DNA of 64,000 nucleotides from Stenotrophomonas lactitubi (GTDB lineage Bacteria; Pseudomonadota; Gammaproteobacteria; Xanthomonadales; Xanthomonadaceae): contig NZ_PHQX01000001.1 in assembly GCF_002803515.1 (NCBI RefSeq), positions 2,170,001 through 2,234,000 of the forward strand, given 5' to 3'. Positions within the stretch are counted from its first letter, which is position 1. Every line of letters starts with the position of its first letter. The notes beneath the pieces were generated by a model that saw only the letters and a program-made list of their open reading frames with translations, was not told where the DNA came from and made no database searches. Shown piece by piece: positions 1 to 9,500 of this stretch. The translations under genes were made by a program, and so were the position numbers.

Positions 1-1279
1 GCTCCGGCGCTGGCCAGTGGCCGGCCGGGCTCAGGTTCAGATCTTCGGCACCGGCTATGCGCACGCGCCATACCAGCAGGCCGCCGATGACCGCGCCTGC
101 GGCGGCCACCAGCAATGCCAGTTCCGGCGATGTGCGCTGCGCCAGCGCGCCCCAGCTCAGGCCACCGGCCGCCATGCCGGCCGAGAACACCATGATGTAC
201 AGGGCAAGCGCCCGTGCTCTCACCCAGGCCGGCACCGCGGTCTGTGCAGCGATCTGCAACGAAGACAGTACGGTGATCCAGGCGAAGCCATTGACCAGCA
301 TCACCAGCGGCAACACGTACCAGCTGCGGGTCAGGGCCAGGCCGGCCAGGCTTGCAGCCAGCGACAAGGTGGCCAGCAGCACCAGCAGGTCACGGTCGAG
401 CTTCGCCCGCAGCTTCGGCAGCAGCAGTGCGCCGCCCACCGCACCGATGCCGATGCAGCCCAGCAGCACGCCATACTGTCCTGCCCCACCGTGCATCTGT
501 CCGCGCACCACCACCGGCAGCATCGCGTTCATCGCTGCGGCAAAGAAGAAGAAACCAGCCGATTTGATCAGTACTGCCTGCAGCCGCCCGGCACGGCTGG
601 CATAGCGCAGACCTGCCTTCAGGCCAGCACCGAACCCTTCGGGAGGCAGGCTGGACGCCTTCGGATCGCGCTTCCAGCCCCACACCACGAACAGCATTGC
701 CGCAAAGGTGATGGCATTGAACCCGAAGGCCCATACCGCACCCAGCTGGGCCACGATCACGCCACCGATGGCTGGACCGATCGAACGGGCGATGTTGATG
801 CCGATGGAATTGAGTGCCACTGCCGAAGCCAGCATCGGTTGCGGCACCAGCTCGGAGACGATCGCGGCCTGCGCCGGCATTGCCATCGCCGCGCCGCAGC
901 CCATGCAGAAAGTCAGCAGCACCAGCAGTTGTGGCGTCAGCAGATCCATCGCCGCAAGCACCGCCGTCACTGCCGCCACCAGCAGCATCCAGCCCTGGGT
1001 GAACAGCAGGTACTTCCGGCGATCGACGATGTCGGCCAGGGTGCCGGCAGCCAGCGCCAGCAGCACGATCGGCACGGTGGTGGCCGACTGCACCAGTGCC
1101 ACCATCAACGCCGAACCGGTGCGTTCGGCCATCACCCAGGCGGCGGCGACGTCGTTGACCCAGGTACCGATGTTGCTGGCCAGGATCGCCAGCCAGATCG
1201 AACGGAACATGCGGATCTTCAGCGGCGACCAGGCGCCATCGGCCTGTGGGGAGTGTTGTGACGCGGATGCGTTCACCAT
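1..1279 (-). CDS. MFS efflux transporter, EntS/MFS_3-like (3' end outside window)
   Basis: This is an inner-membrane major facilitator, probably an exporter. The translation begins MVNASASQHSPQADG and runs open to the window edge, so the C-terminus is missing. About twelve hydrophobic helices can be picked out, with the N-terminal helix containing SNIGTWVNDVAAAWVM and the inter-helix motif DIVDRRKYLL typical of the enterobactin-exporter-like MFS_3 family. I prefer the ATG at 1279, because a GGAG lies seven bases upstream, over the in-frame ATG at 1285 that almost touches that GGAG. Its start overlaps the stop of the alginate-export-like gene, so it is the last visible gene of the six-gene unit. 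Substrate unknown. Confidence 0.85.
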   Translation of the reverse strand, partial: MVNASASQHSPQADGAWSPLKIRMFRSIWLAILASNIGTWVNDVAAAWVMAERTGSALMVALVQSATTVPIVLLALAAGTLADIVDRRKYLLFTQGWMLLVAAVTAVLAAMDLLTPQLLVLLTFCMGCGAAMAMPAQAAIVSELVPQPMLASAVALNSIGINIARSIGPAIGGVIVAQLGAVWAFGFNAITFAAMLFVVWGWKRDPKASSLPPEGFGAGLKAGLRYASRAGRLQAVLIKSAGFFFFAAAMNAMLPVVVRGQMHGGAGQYGVLLGCIGIGAVGGALLLPKLRAKLDRDLLVLLATLSLAASLAGLALTRSWYVLPLVMLVNGFAWITVLSSLQIAAQTAVPAWVRARALALYIMVFSAGMAAGGLSWGALAQRTSPELALLVAAAGAVIGGLLVWRVRIAGAEDLNLSPAGHWPAPE

Positions 1280-2556
1280 TGCCATGCTCCAACGATTGAG
1301 GCGAACAGCGTGTCCTGGCCACCGGCCTGCTTCAGTGCAGGGCCCGCATCGACCCAGGCCAGCTGCAGCTGCCATTGCCAGCGGTCATTGACCTGCCAGC
1401 GGGTTTCGGATTTGTACTGGGTGCCGATGCGGCGTGCGCCACCGGTACTGCCGGGCAGCGCAGCCAACGGTGCCGGCGTGGTGTAGACCGCATCGGCGCG
1501 CCGCTGCTTCCAGGCCAGCTGTACACCCAGTTCGGTGGTCACCGCGTCATGCAGGCGCAGCGCCAGTGTCGGTTGAAGATCCATCAGGTTGGCCGGTGCC
1601 AACAGGCTGGCTTCGCTGAAATAGGCGGATTTGGGAAACAGTGCATTGAACGTGCCGAGCCGGCCATCTCGCGGATCTGCATCGCCGCTGGCGATATCGG
1701 CCTTCAGGCCCAGGCGCGGTTGCAGCCGCAGCCGGGCCCAGCGCCAGCCGGTATCGGTGGCCAGGGTCCACGCGCGGACGTCGAGATCGCCGGTCACGGC
1801 CCGCAGCTCACCGCCCTGCACCACCAGCTCGGTGTTCCAGTCCAGCGCACCGGACTGGCCGAACCAGCGCGCGCCCAGGGTCTGCCGCCGCTCGGTACCG
1901 CTGCCTGCGGCGAAGCGCGCGCCCTCGCGGCGATAGTCCAGCAGATAGAGATCCCACTGACTACTGCCTGCGCCCTTCGCCGTCGTCGCATACACGCCGA
2001 TCAGGTGTGCACCGCGCTCACCGCGGTCATCGAACGCGCCCGCGCGGTTCTCCACTGGGCGCAGCGCCATCAGGTCCAGCGCGCCCCGCCGGCCCTGCCA
2101 ACCTACCCGTGCACCATCAAACGCCAAGCGGATGTTCGGCCCATCGCGCACCGACAGCAGGCGCGAGCTGCCATAGCCCGCTTCCTGCCGGCCCAGCTGC
2201 ACGTGCATGCCAGCGCCAGCCCAGCGCCAGTACACCTGCTGTACGTCCAACGCACCGCGATCGGTTCGACCTGGGCCACCGGCCTTGCCGCGCTCGGCAT
2301 GCGCACCCAGCTGCAGCTTCGCCTGCCAGTCATCGCGGGCGAAGCTGGCTGATGCCAGCGCACGCAGCAGGCCATAGCCATCCTCGCCGCCACCAACGCC
2401 GAACCGGCTCGGGTCGTAGTACATGCCACGCAGGCGCAGCGATGCATCCCACTGCAACTGGCCATCGCCAACCGCGGCACAGGCGCCACCGTCGCAGGCC
2501 AGTGCCAACGAAGGCAACGCCAGTGAAGCCAGGGTCAGAATGCGAAGCACGAACAT
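1273..2556 (-). CDS. Alginate-export-family outer-membrane porin
   Basis: The 427-residue product has a cleavable signal peptide (hydrophobic LTLASLALPSLALA, then C). The rest is a beta-barrel pattern of alternating aromatic and polar strands, including the YWRWAGAGMHVQLGRQEAGYGSSRL segment expected of the alginate_exp (AlgE-like) family, and a C-terminal aromatic residue (GAWQW). It should form an outer-membrane channel. No alginate biosynthesis genes are nearby, so the substrate is more likely a small anionic compound handled by the neighbouring hydrolases. Its start overlaps the end of the amidohydrolase and its stop overlaps the MFS start, implying translational coupling. Confidence 0.8.
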   Translation of the reverse strand: MFVLRILTLASLALPSLALACDGGACAAVGDGQLQWDASLRLRGMYYDPSRFGVGGGEDGYGLLRALASASFARDDWQAKLQLGAHAERGKAGGPGRTDRGALDVQQVYWRWAGAGMHVQLGRQEAGYGSSRLLSVRDGPNIRLAFDGARVGWQGRRGALDLMALRPVENRAGAFDDRGERGAHLIGVYATTAKGAGSSQWDLYLLDYRREGARFAAGSGTERRQTLGARWFGQSGALDWNTELVVQGGELRAVTGDLDVRAWTLATDTGWRWARLRLQPRLGLKADIASGDADPRDGRLGTFNALFPKSAYFSEASLLAPANLMDLQPTLALRLHDAVTTELGVQLAWKQRRADAVYTTPAPLAALPGSTGGARRIGTQYKSETRWQVNDRWQWQLQLAWVDAGPALKQAGGQDTLFASIVGAWQW

Positions 2557-4505
2557 CCCATCGCGCCCCAGAACGCGGTCAGGTCATCGGTTGGCGCGGC
2601 ATGGCGGGCCGCATGGCCGTGCGAACCATGGGTGCTGCAGGCGGCGCCGTGATGGTGATGATGGGTCGCCGCCAAGCCAGTGGCGGCGCCGCCGACGTGG
2701 TAGCCACCGAACCGGTTCACCGGCGACCAGTCCGGCATTGCTGGAGGCAGCTGCGGCGCCAACCCGGCGTAGTCGCCGTCGCCATGCACGATGCGGCCAC
2801 CCACCACGGTCAACAAGCTGGTGATGTCGGCGATCTGCGGCTCATCGACACGGAAGAAGTCCGCCGACAACAGGATGAAGTCGGCCAGCTGGCCCGCCTT
2901 CAGCGTGCCCTTCACCGCTTCGTCGCCGGAGAACCAGGCACTGCCCTGCGTCCACAAGCGCAAAGCCTGCTCACGTTCCAGCAGGTTTTCATCACCGTAC
3001 AGGGCCAGGCCACCGACGGTGCGCCCGGTCACCAGCCACGACAGCGCCACCCACGGGTTGTAGCTGGCCACGCGGGTGGCGTCGGTACCGGCGCCGACCG
3101 GTACGCCCTCGGCCAGCATCCGCTTCACCGGTGGCGTGTGCCGCGCCGCCTGCACGCCATAGCGCTGCACGAACGCCTCGCCCTGGTAGGCCATGCGGTG
3201 CTGCACGGCGATGCCGCCGTTCAAGGCGCGGATACGCTCGATGTTACGCGGGGTGATGGTCTCGGCGTGGTCGATGAACCAGTGCAGGCCATCGAACGGC
3301 ACCTCGCGGTTGACCTGTTCGTAGACATCGAGGATGCGGCTGATGCTCTCGTCGTAGGTCGCGTGGATGCGGAACGGCCAACGCTTCTCCACCAGCAGCT
3401 TGACCACGTCGTGCAGTTCCGGCTCCAGCTCCGGCGGCAGTTCCGCGCGCGGCTCGTTGAACAGTTCGAAATCGGCTGCCGAGAACACCAGCATCTCGCC
3501 GGCACCGTTGTGGCGCAGCAGGTCATCGCCCTGGCGCGGCTGCAGCATCTCGCTCCAGCCGCGGAAATCGCTGACCTCGCTGCCCTTGTTCTGGGTGAAC
3601 AGGTTGTAGGCGATGCGCACGGTCAGCTGATCATCGCGATGCAGCTGCTCGATGACCTGGTAGTCCTCGGGGTAGTTCTGGAAGCCACCGCCGGCGTCGA
3701 TCACCGAGGTGATGCCCAGGCGGTTCAACTCGCGCATGAAATGGCGGGTGGAATTGGCCTGGTATTCGATCGGCAGTTTCGGCCCCTTGGCCAGGGTCGC
3801 ATACAGGATCAGCGCGTTCGGCTTGGCCAGCAGCAGGCCGGTCGGGTTGCCCAGCGAATCGCGCACGATCTGCCCGCCGGGCGGATCGGGTGTTTCCCTG
3901 GTATAGCCGCAGGCACGCAGCGCGGCGCGGTTGAGCAACGCGCGGTCATACAGGTGCAGCAGGAACACCGGCGTATCCGGGGCGATGTCGTTCAGTTCCT
4001 GCAGGGTCGGCAGGCGCTTCTCGGTGAACTGGGTGGCGGTGAATCCCCCTACCACGCGCACCCACTGCGGTGCGGGCGTGCGGTCAACCTGCGCCTTCAG
4101 CATGGCCATCGCATCGGCCAGCGAGCGCAGGCCGTCCCAGCGCAGCTCCAGGTTGTAGTTCAAGCCGCCGCGAATCAGGTGCGTATGGCTGTCATTGAGA
4201 CCCGGCACCAGGCGCCGTCCCTGTGCATCGATGAGGGTAGCTTCGCTGCCCCAGTCGCGCATGATCTGTTCATCGCTGCCGACGGCGACGATGCGCCCCT
4301 CCTGCACGGCCAATGCCTGCGCATGCGGTTGCTGCGGGTCGAGGGTGGTGATGCGTGCGTTGCGGATGACCAGCGTGCTCATGCGACGTTCCTTGGAAGG
4401 GGATTCGATGGCTGCGGCGGTGCCACCAGCCAAGCCCAGCGCCAGCGCGGCACCGGTGGCCAATACCACGTTGCGGCGGCCAGGATCGAGAGGGTCGTTG
4501 CTCAT
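2535..4505 (-). CDS. Tat-exported YtcJ-type amidohydrolase with His-rich tail
   Basis: This 656-residue metal-dependent amidohydrolase belongs to the Amidohydro_3/YtcJ group. It starts MSNDPLDPGRRNVVLATGAA, a twin-arginine-type leader followed by a hydrophobic stretch, so it is probably exported folded. The family metal-binding motif appears as NDSHTHL, and the C-terminal half has the usual GTDATR segment. The last 35 or so residues are unusual: HHHHH plus further H, C and HG repeats, ending in GCSCFAF, which could store or capture metal. The ORF stays open upstream through doxX, but the ATG that overlaps the doxX stop (ATGA) is the credible start. Substrate unknown. Confidence 0.85.
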   Translation of the reverse strand: MSNDPLDPGRRNVVLATGAALALGLAGGTAAAIESPSKERRMSTLVIRNARITTLDPQQPHAQALAVQEGRIVAVGSDEQIMRDWGSEATLIDAQGRRLVPGLNDSHTHLIRGGLNYNLELRWDGLRSLADAMAMLKAQVDRTPAPQWVRVVGGFTATQFTEKRLPTLQELNDIAPDTPVFLLHLYDRALLNRAALRACGYTRETPDPPGGQIVRDSLGNPTGLLLAKPNALILYATLAKGPKLPIEYQANSTRHFMRELNRLGITSVIDAGGGFQNYPEDYQVIEQLHRDDQLTVRIAYNLFTQNKGSEVSDFRGWSEMLQPRQGDDLLRHNGAGEMLVFSAADFELFNEPRAELPPELEPELHDVVKLLVEKRWPFRIHATYDESISRILDVYEQVNREVPFDGLHWFIDHAETITPRNIERIRALNGGIAVQHRMAYQGEAFVQRYGVQAARHTPPVKRMLAEGVPVGAGTDATRVASYNPWVALSWLVTGRTVGGLALYGDENLLEREQALRLWTQGSAWFSGDEAVKGTLKAGQLADFILLSADFFRVDEPQIADITSLLTVVGGRIVHGDGDYAGLAPQLPPAMPDWSPVNRFGGYHVGGAATGLAATHHHHHGAACSTHGSHGHAARHAAPTDDLTAFWGAMGCSCFAF

Positions 4506-4927
4506 GCGATGTCTCCAGAAAGAACCAGCCCATCCACCGCCCACGCGCCGGGCCCGGCCAGGGCGATGGCCAGCAATGCCAGCGTCCACAACAACGGATA
4601 CTCGGCACCGCCGCGCATCCAAAACCACCCTTTGGGCACCGCCAGCAGTGCGGTGAAGGCGATGAACGCGGCAGCCACGAGCGCGGCGATCCGGGCCTGC
4701 CAGCCCAGCATCACTGCGGTGCCGGCCACCACCTGCAGCAGCGCAAGAAGCAGTGGCAGAGGAGCCGCCGCAGGCAGACCGAAGCCACGCAGTTCGCCGG
4801 CAAAGCCCGCCAGGCCAGGCCCGTTGAACCAGCCGAACAGTTTCCCCAGCGCGTGCGGCAGCAGGAATCCTCCCGCCGCCACCCGCAGGATCAGCAAGGC
4901 CAGGTCGAGGCCATGGCCGTCGCGCAC
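4502..4927 (-). CDS. DoxX family membrane protein
   Basis: This 141-residue protein has four hydrophobic helices and the DoxX signatures LRVAAGGFLLPHALGKLFGWF near the N-terminus and LALAGPGAWAVDGL near the C-terminus. Family members are small quinone-related or redox-associated inner-membrane proteins of poorly known function. The start is a GTG lying two bases after the isochorismatase stop, and the stop overlaps the next ATG by four bases. It is therefore an internal gene of a coupled operon. The role in this pathway is inferred only from context. Confidence 0.82.
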   Translation of the reverse strand: MRDGHGLDLALLILRVAAGGFLLPHALGKLFGWFNGPGLAGFAGELRGFGLPAAAPLPLLLALLQVVAGTAVMLGWQARIAALVAAAFIAFTALLAVPKGWFWMRGGAEYPLLWTLALLAIALAGPGAWAVDGLVLSGDIA

Positions 4928-4929
4928 GC

Positions 4930-5592
4930 TCAGCGCCCGCCTTCCTGCGCGCCGAACATGGTCTTGGCGTACTGGATGCCGACGCCATAGCCGCCCGCAT
5001 GGTCGCGAGCGATGCCGGTGGTCAGGTCGTAGGTCTCACCGCGCGCCCAGTCGCGCTGCAGTTCCAGCAGGTACTGCACGCTGGTGATCGGCACTGCACC
5101 GGCCTGCACCATGCGGGTGATCGCGCGTTCATGCGCCTCTTCGCTCACATCGCCGCAGGCATCGGTGATCACATAGACCTCGAACCCCTGCTCCAGCGCC
5201 GACAGCGTCGGGCCGACGATGCAGACGCTGGTCCACAGTCCGGCCAGCACCAGCCGACGCTTGCCGATGCGGTTCACCTCATCGATCACCGGCTGGTCTT
5301 CCCAGGTATTCATCGACGTGCGATCGAACACCGCCTGCCCCGGGAAGATCACCGGCAGCTCCGGGAACATCGGGCCGGAGAATGACTTCTCGGCCACCGT
5401 GGTCAGCAGCACCGGCACGTTGAAGCCCTTCGCGCCCTTGCTGATCAACGACACGTTGTTGCGCAGCGCGGAGATGTCGATGGTGTGGGTGGCGAATGCC
5501 ATCTGCGACTGGTAGTCGATCAGGATCAGGGCGTGGTCGGTGGGTGACAGCAGTGCTTTGGCGGGGGTGGCGGTGGCGGTGGCGAGGTTCAT
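4930..5592 (-). CDS. Isochorismatase-family cysteine hydrolase (YcaC-like)
   Basis: This 220-residue cytoplasmic hydrolase of the isochorismatase superfamily resembles YcaC. The early Asp is seen in LILIDYQ (D26) and the nucleophilic Cys in GLWTSVCIVGPTLSAL (C124). SMNTWED and the VYVITDACGDVSEEAHERA segment are also characteristic. Substrates of this branch are usually unknown, and the name does not imply siderophore synthesis here. The start ATG overlaps the stop of the upstream araC-type regulator by four bases, so regulator and enzyme appear to be made from one transcript. Confidence 0.88.
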   Translation of the reverse strand: MNLATATATPAKALLSPTDHALILIDYQSQMAFATHTIDISALRNNVSLISKGAKGFNVPVLLTTVAEKSFSGPMFPELPVIFPGQAVFDRTSMNTWEDQPVIDEVNRIGKRRLVLAGLWTSVCIVGPTLSALEQGFEVYVITDACGDVSEEAHERAITRMVQAGAVPITSVQYLLELQRDWARGETYDLTTGIARDHAGGYGVGIQYAKTMFGAQEGGR

Positions 5593-6005
5593 GGGTGGAC
5601 TCCAGTGGAGGAAACAACAAGGGGAAGTGCGAGCGCCGCATCGCCGGCCAGATACTGGCCGGGGCTGCAGCCGGTCTCGGCGCGGAAGCTGCGGACGAAA
5701 TGGCTCTGGTCGAAAAAACCGAGATGCTGGGCCAGGCAGGTCATCGACTGCCGGTGGGTCGCCAGCAGCTGCCGCGCACGTTCAATGCGCCGTCGACGTA
5801 CATAGCGAAGCGGGCTGGCACCGGTGCCACTGCGGAACAGGCGCACCAGATGGAAACGGCTGACGCAGGCGACCTCGGCCAGCTCGGTGACCCGCAGCGG
5901 CTGCGACAGGTGCTCATCGATGTAGCGCAGCGCACGCTGCAGGGCGGCCGACTGCTGGGGCGCCAGCATGGGCATGGGCTGGGCGGGCGAAAGGACGGTA
6001 ACCAT
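5589..6005 (-). CDS. AraC-family regulator, DNA-binding domain only
   Basis: This is a short AraC-type regulator of about 138 residues. From the ATG reading MVTVLSPAQPMP it consists almost only of the C-terminal double helix-turn-helix: RVTELAEVACVSRFHLVRLFRS and then MTCLAQHLGFFDQSHFVRSFRAETGCSPGQY. There is no N-terminal effector domain, so signal sensing must come from elsewhere or it responds to its own level. The reading frame extends 63 bases further upstream, but that part is low-complexity. It is the first gene of the coupled unit running to the MFS transporter and is the obvious candidate to control it. Confidence 0.85.
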   Translation of the reverse strand: MVTVLSPAQPMPMLAPQQSAALQRALRYIDEHLSQPLRVTELAEVACVSRFHLVRLFRSGTGASPLRYVRRRRIERARQLLATHRQSMTCLAQHLGFFDQSHFVRSFRAETGCSPGQYLAGDAALALPLVVSSTGVHP

Positions 6006-6084
6006 GCTCGGGCGCCGCAGCGGGGGTGGCCCATGGTGCGGCGCCAGCCATCGGCGCCCTACCCCCAACGGTCGAGGTCAACAC

Positions 6085-6417
6085 TCACCCGATCGGGGGA
6101 GGCGGCCGTCGCAACCGTCGCCGGCCGAACAGGCGCGCGTCGAGCGAATAGGCGCCCGGCCCCAGAAGCAACAGTGCCAACGGCAGCAGCGACCATGGCA
6201 ACGCCGCGCCCTGCCAATAGAGCCCCGGCACCGCCAGCGCAACCGCCAGCGGCGTCAGCAGGCCGGGCAACAGCAAGCCCGTTGCCGCCAGGCACAGCCA
6301 CCACAACCCACCTGCAGCAGTGCCTGGCAGCAACAGCGCGCCGGCCACGCACACTCTCAGCCACAACAATCCCAGGCCCGGACCGCGATCGGGAAACATC
6401 ACATACAAGCGCTGCAT
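6085..6417 (-). CDS. Small DoxX-like membrane protein
   Basis: This 110-residue hydrophobic protein reads MQRLYVMFPDRGPG at the start, then has three or four membrane segments and ends with GPGAYSLDARLFGRRR. That last motif is typical of small DoxX-like proteins. It lies 79 bases upstream of the araC-type gene on the same strand and is divergent from the sensor kinase, about 97 bases away. It may share the kinase promoter region. The function is unknown, and the family assignment is moderate. Confidence 0.6.
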   Translation of the reverse strand: MQRLYVMFPDRGPGLGLLWLRVCVAGALLLPGTAAGGLWWLCLAATGLLLPGLLTPLAVALAVPGLYWQGAALPWSLLPLALLLLGPGAYSLDARLFGRRRLRRPPPPIG

Positions 6418-6513
6418 CGCCGGGCTCCATCTTCCATGTCGGCGTGATAGCCGACCCCGGTGCATCGCGCCTACCCCATTCGGGTCACCTGTGCCTGCCC
6501 CGCACCTGCCAGA

Positions 6514-9500
6514 ATGCGCGTCATGCGTGGCCACATCTTCCCTCTCCCGCGTCGCCTGCCGGCGCTGCTGTCGTGCCTGCTGTTGTGGATCGCCCTGCCC
6601 GTGCTCGCTGCACAGCACCCAGTGATCAGCGACGGCATGCCCAGCTACCAGCACACCGCGTGGCGGGTGGGCCAAGGGGCGCCCGGCGATATCTGGGACA
6701 TCGCCCAGGATCGTGAGGGCATGCTGTGGCTGGCGACCGGCTCGGGCCTGTACCGCTTCGACGGTCGCCGTTTCGAGCGCCAGGCGGCACCGGCTGGCAC
6801 CCGATTCCCCTCCACCAACATGGTCACGCTCGGCCTCGATGGCGAGGGCGACGGCCTGTGGATCGGTTATTTCCAGGCCGGCATCAGCCAGTTCTCGCCT
6901 CAGCGGCTGCGCAGTTTCGGGCGAGCGCAGGGCGTGCCGGTGGGCGTGGTCCCGCGCTTCGCGCATGACCACAACGGACGCCTGTGGGCGGCAGTCAATG
7001 GTGGCCTGCGCTGGTTCGACGGGCAACGCTGGCAGGCTCCAGCCGCCGATGAAGGCGTGCCACGACGTCGTGTGCAATGGCTGCTGCAGGACAGCCACGG
7101 CACCTTCTGGGTGCTGGCCGACCTGCACATCTGGAAGCGCGCGGCGGGAAAGACCGCATTTGAAAACACCGGCATCGCCGTCTCGCAGATGGCAACCCTG
7201 GTGGAAAGCCCGCAGGGCGAGATCTGGCTGGCCGACCGCATCCGCGGCACTTCACCACTGGCCAACGCGCAGGGGCTGCTGCCCCCCAGCGAGCGCGAAG
7301 CGCGGCGCATGCCGGACCTGGTAGCCGCGCGGCTGCAGTTCACCGCCGATGGCGCACTCTGGGCCACGATGAGCCCGCACGGTGGCGTCGCCCGCGTCAC
7401 CTTCGATGGCCAGCAGGCCGTGCGCATCGAGCGCTTCGACACACCGCAGGGCCTCACCGCGACCTCGGCGGTGCCGGTCATCGCTGACCGCGAAGGCAAC
7501 CTCTGGGTCGGCACCAACCTCGGCCTCAACCGCTTCCGCGCCCGCAGCGTGCAGACGCTGGCCGTCGGCCCCAGCGATCCTTACCGCTCGCTGGTACGCG
7601 GCAGCGATGGCCGCGTGTACGGCTATGGCGAAGACCTCAAGCTGTTCGACCTGCAGCGCCCGCTGCTGGCCGGTAGCGCGGTGCAGTTGCAGGCCGCCGC
7701 GCAGCGGGCGCCCACGCCGGTCTGGCAGTTCGACTGGATCAACCTCGCGCGCACGGTGGGCGGCCACACCACGCGCATTCCCTTGCCCGCACCGTTCACC
7801 GGCCAGCCCCTGCATGCCCTGCTGTTTGCCGACGATGACCAGGCCTGGGTCTGCGCCGGTGAGCAGGCGGTGCTGCAGTACGCGGATGACCGCTGGCGAC
7901 GCGAGACGCGGCTGCCCGAGCAGGCCTGCTCGTCGCTGGCGCGTGCCAGCGACGACGCGCTGCTGCTTGGCTATTCCGACGGCACGCTGCGCCGTCTGGA
8001 TACCGCATCGATCGCCACGTTCGGCGCGGCACAGGGGCTGTCAGTCGGCCCGATAACCGCGCTGCTGCAACATGACGATCTACTGCTGGTTGCCGGTGAG
8101 GCGGGCCTGGCCGCGCGCCTCGGCAACGGCCGCTTCCTGCCCGTACGCACCAACACCACCGGCATCCTCGAAGGCATTACCGGCATGGTCGCCGATGCCC
8201 AAGGGCGACTCTGGCTCAACGGCAGCCGCGGCCTGGTGCGGCTCGAAGTCGCTACCCTGCGCAGCGCACTGCGCGACGGCCAGCCCGTTGCCCCGCGCCT
8301 GTTCGATGCCGTCGATGGCATGCCCGGCATTGCCCTGCAAAGCGGCCCCATCCCGACCGCCGTACTGGCCGCCGACGGCCTGCTGTGGCTGGCCACCAAC
8401 CAGGGCCTGGCGTGGCTGGATACCCTGCAGCCGCACATCAACAGCATGGCCCCCGGGGTGCGCATCGGCGACGTGCTGTATGGCACCACCCAGACGCCGT
8501 TGCAGGAGGGCTTGCGCCTGCCGGCCGGAACCTCCCAGCTGCAGATCGACTATGTCGCGCTGTCGCTGGCGCGGCCCGAGCGCAACCGCTATCGCTACCG
8601 CCTGTCCGGCGTGGACGACGGCTGGCAGGACGCCGGTGGCAGCACGCGCGCTTACTACACCAATCTGGCGCCGGGTCATTACCATTTCGAGGTGGAGGCT
8701 GCCAACGAGGACGGCATCTGGAGCCGCACGCCAGCCATCCGCAACTTCCGGATCGCGCCCACGTTCCTGCAGAGCGTCTGGTTCAAGTTGCTGTGCGTGG
8801 TGCTGGTGCTGGCCGTGCTGATGTTGGCCATCCGCATCCGCAGCGGCCAGCTCGCGATGCTGTTCCGCGCGCGCCTGCAGGAGCGCAACGGCGAACGCGA
8901 ACGCATCGCACGCGACCTGCACGACACCCTGCTGCAGGGCAGCCAGGGGCTCATCCTGCGGCTGCACGCCATCAGCCAGTCCTCGCATACACCGGAGCCG
9001 GTGCGTACCCAGCTGGAGGCGGCGATGCAGTTGGCCGAACGGAATCTTGCCGAAGGCCGGGAACGGGTCAACGCACTCCGTGACGGACCGTTTGCCGGTC
9101 GCGACCTCGCCTCGGCGCTGGCCGATGTGCACGCCGAATACGCGGGCCAAGGCACCAACCCGCTGCGCCTGACCGTGGAAGGCAGCCCCCCGCCCCTGCA
9201 GACCGATGCCGCCGAAGAAGTGTTCCTGATCGGACGCGAGGCCATCCGCAACGCGTTGCGGCATGCGCAGGCCAGTGCCATCGAAGTGGAGCTGTCCTAC
9301 GGCACGCGCTGCTTCCTGCTGCACGTACGCGATGATGGTGTCGGCATTGCCGACGAGGATGCCGGCCGCGGTCATTGGGGCATGCAGGGCATGCGCGAGC
9401 GCGCACATCGGCTGGGCGCGGAACTGCAGTTGTGGACCCGACCGGGCCTGGGCACCGAAGTGGCGCTGTCCGTGCCGGCCCGTCGCCTGTATCACCGCCG

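Noticed and set aside
1273..2556. AlgE-like gene as a sign of alginate production
   Set aside because: No alg biosynthesis, epimerase or polymerase genes are in the window; the family name covers porins for other solutes.
2007..5087. Long plus-strand open frame of over 1000 codons opposite the amidohydrolase operon
   Set aside because: High GC keeps antisense frames open. The product is low-complexity Arg/His/Ala-rich text, while the minus strand encodes well-recognised families.
4930..5592. Isochorismatase as part of siderophore synthesis
   Set aside because: The sequence is of the YcaC-like branch and no ent/dhb-type synthesis genes are nearby.
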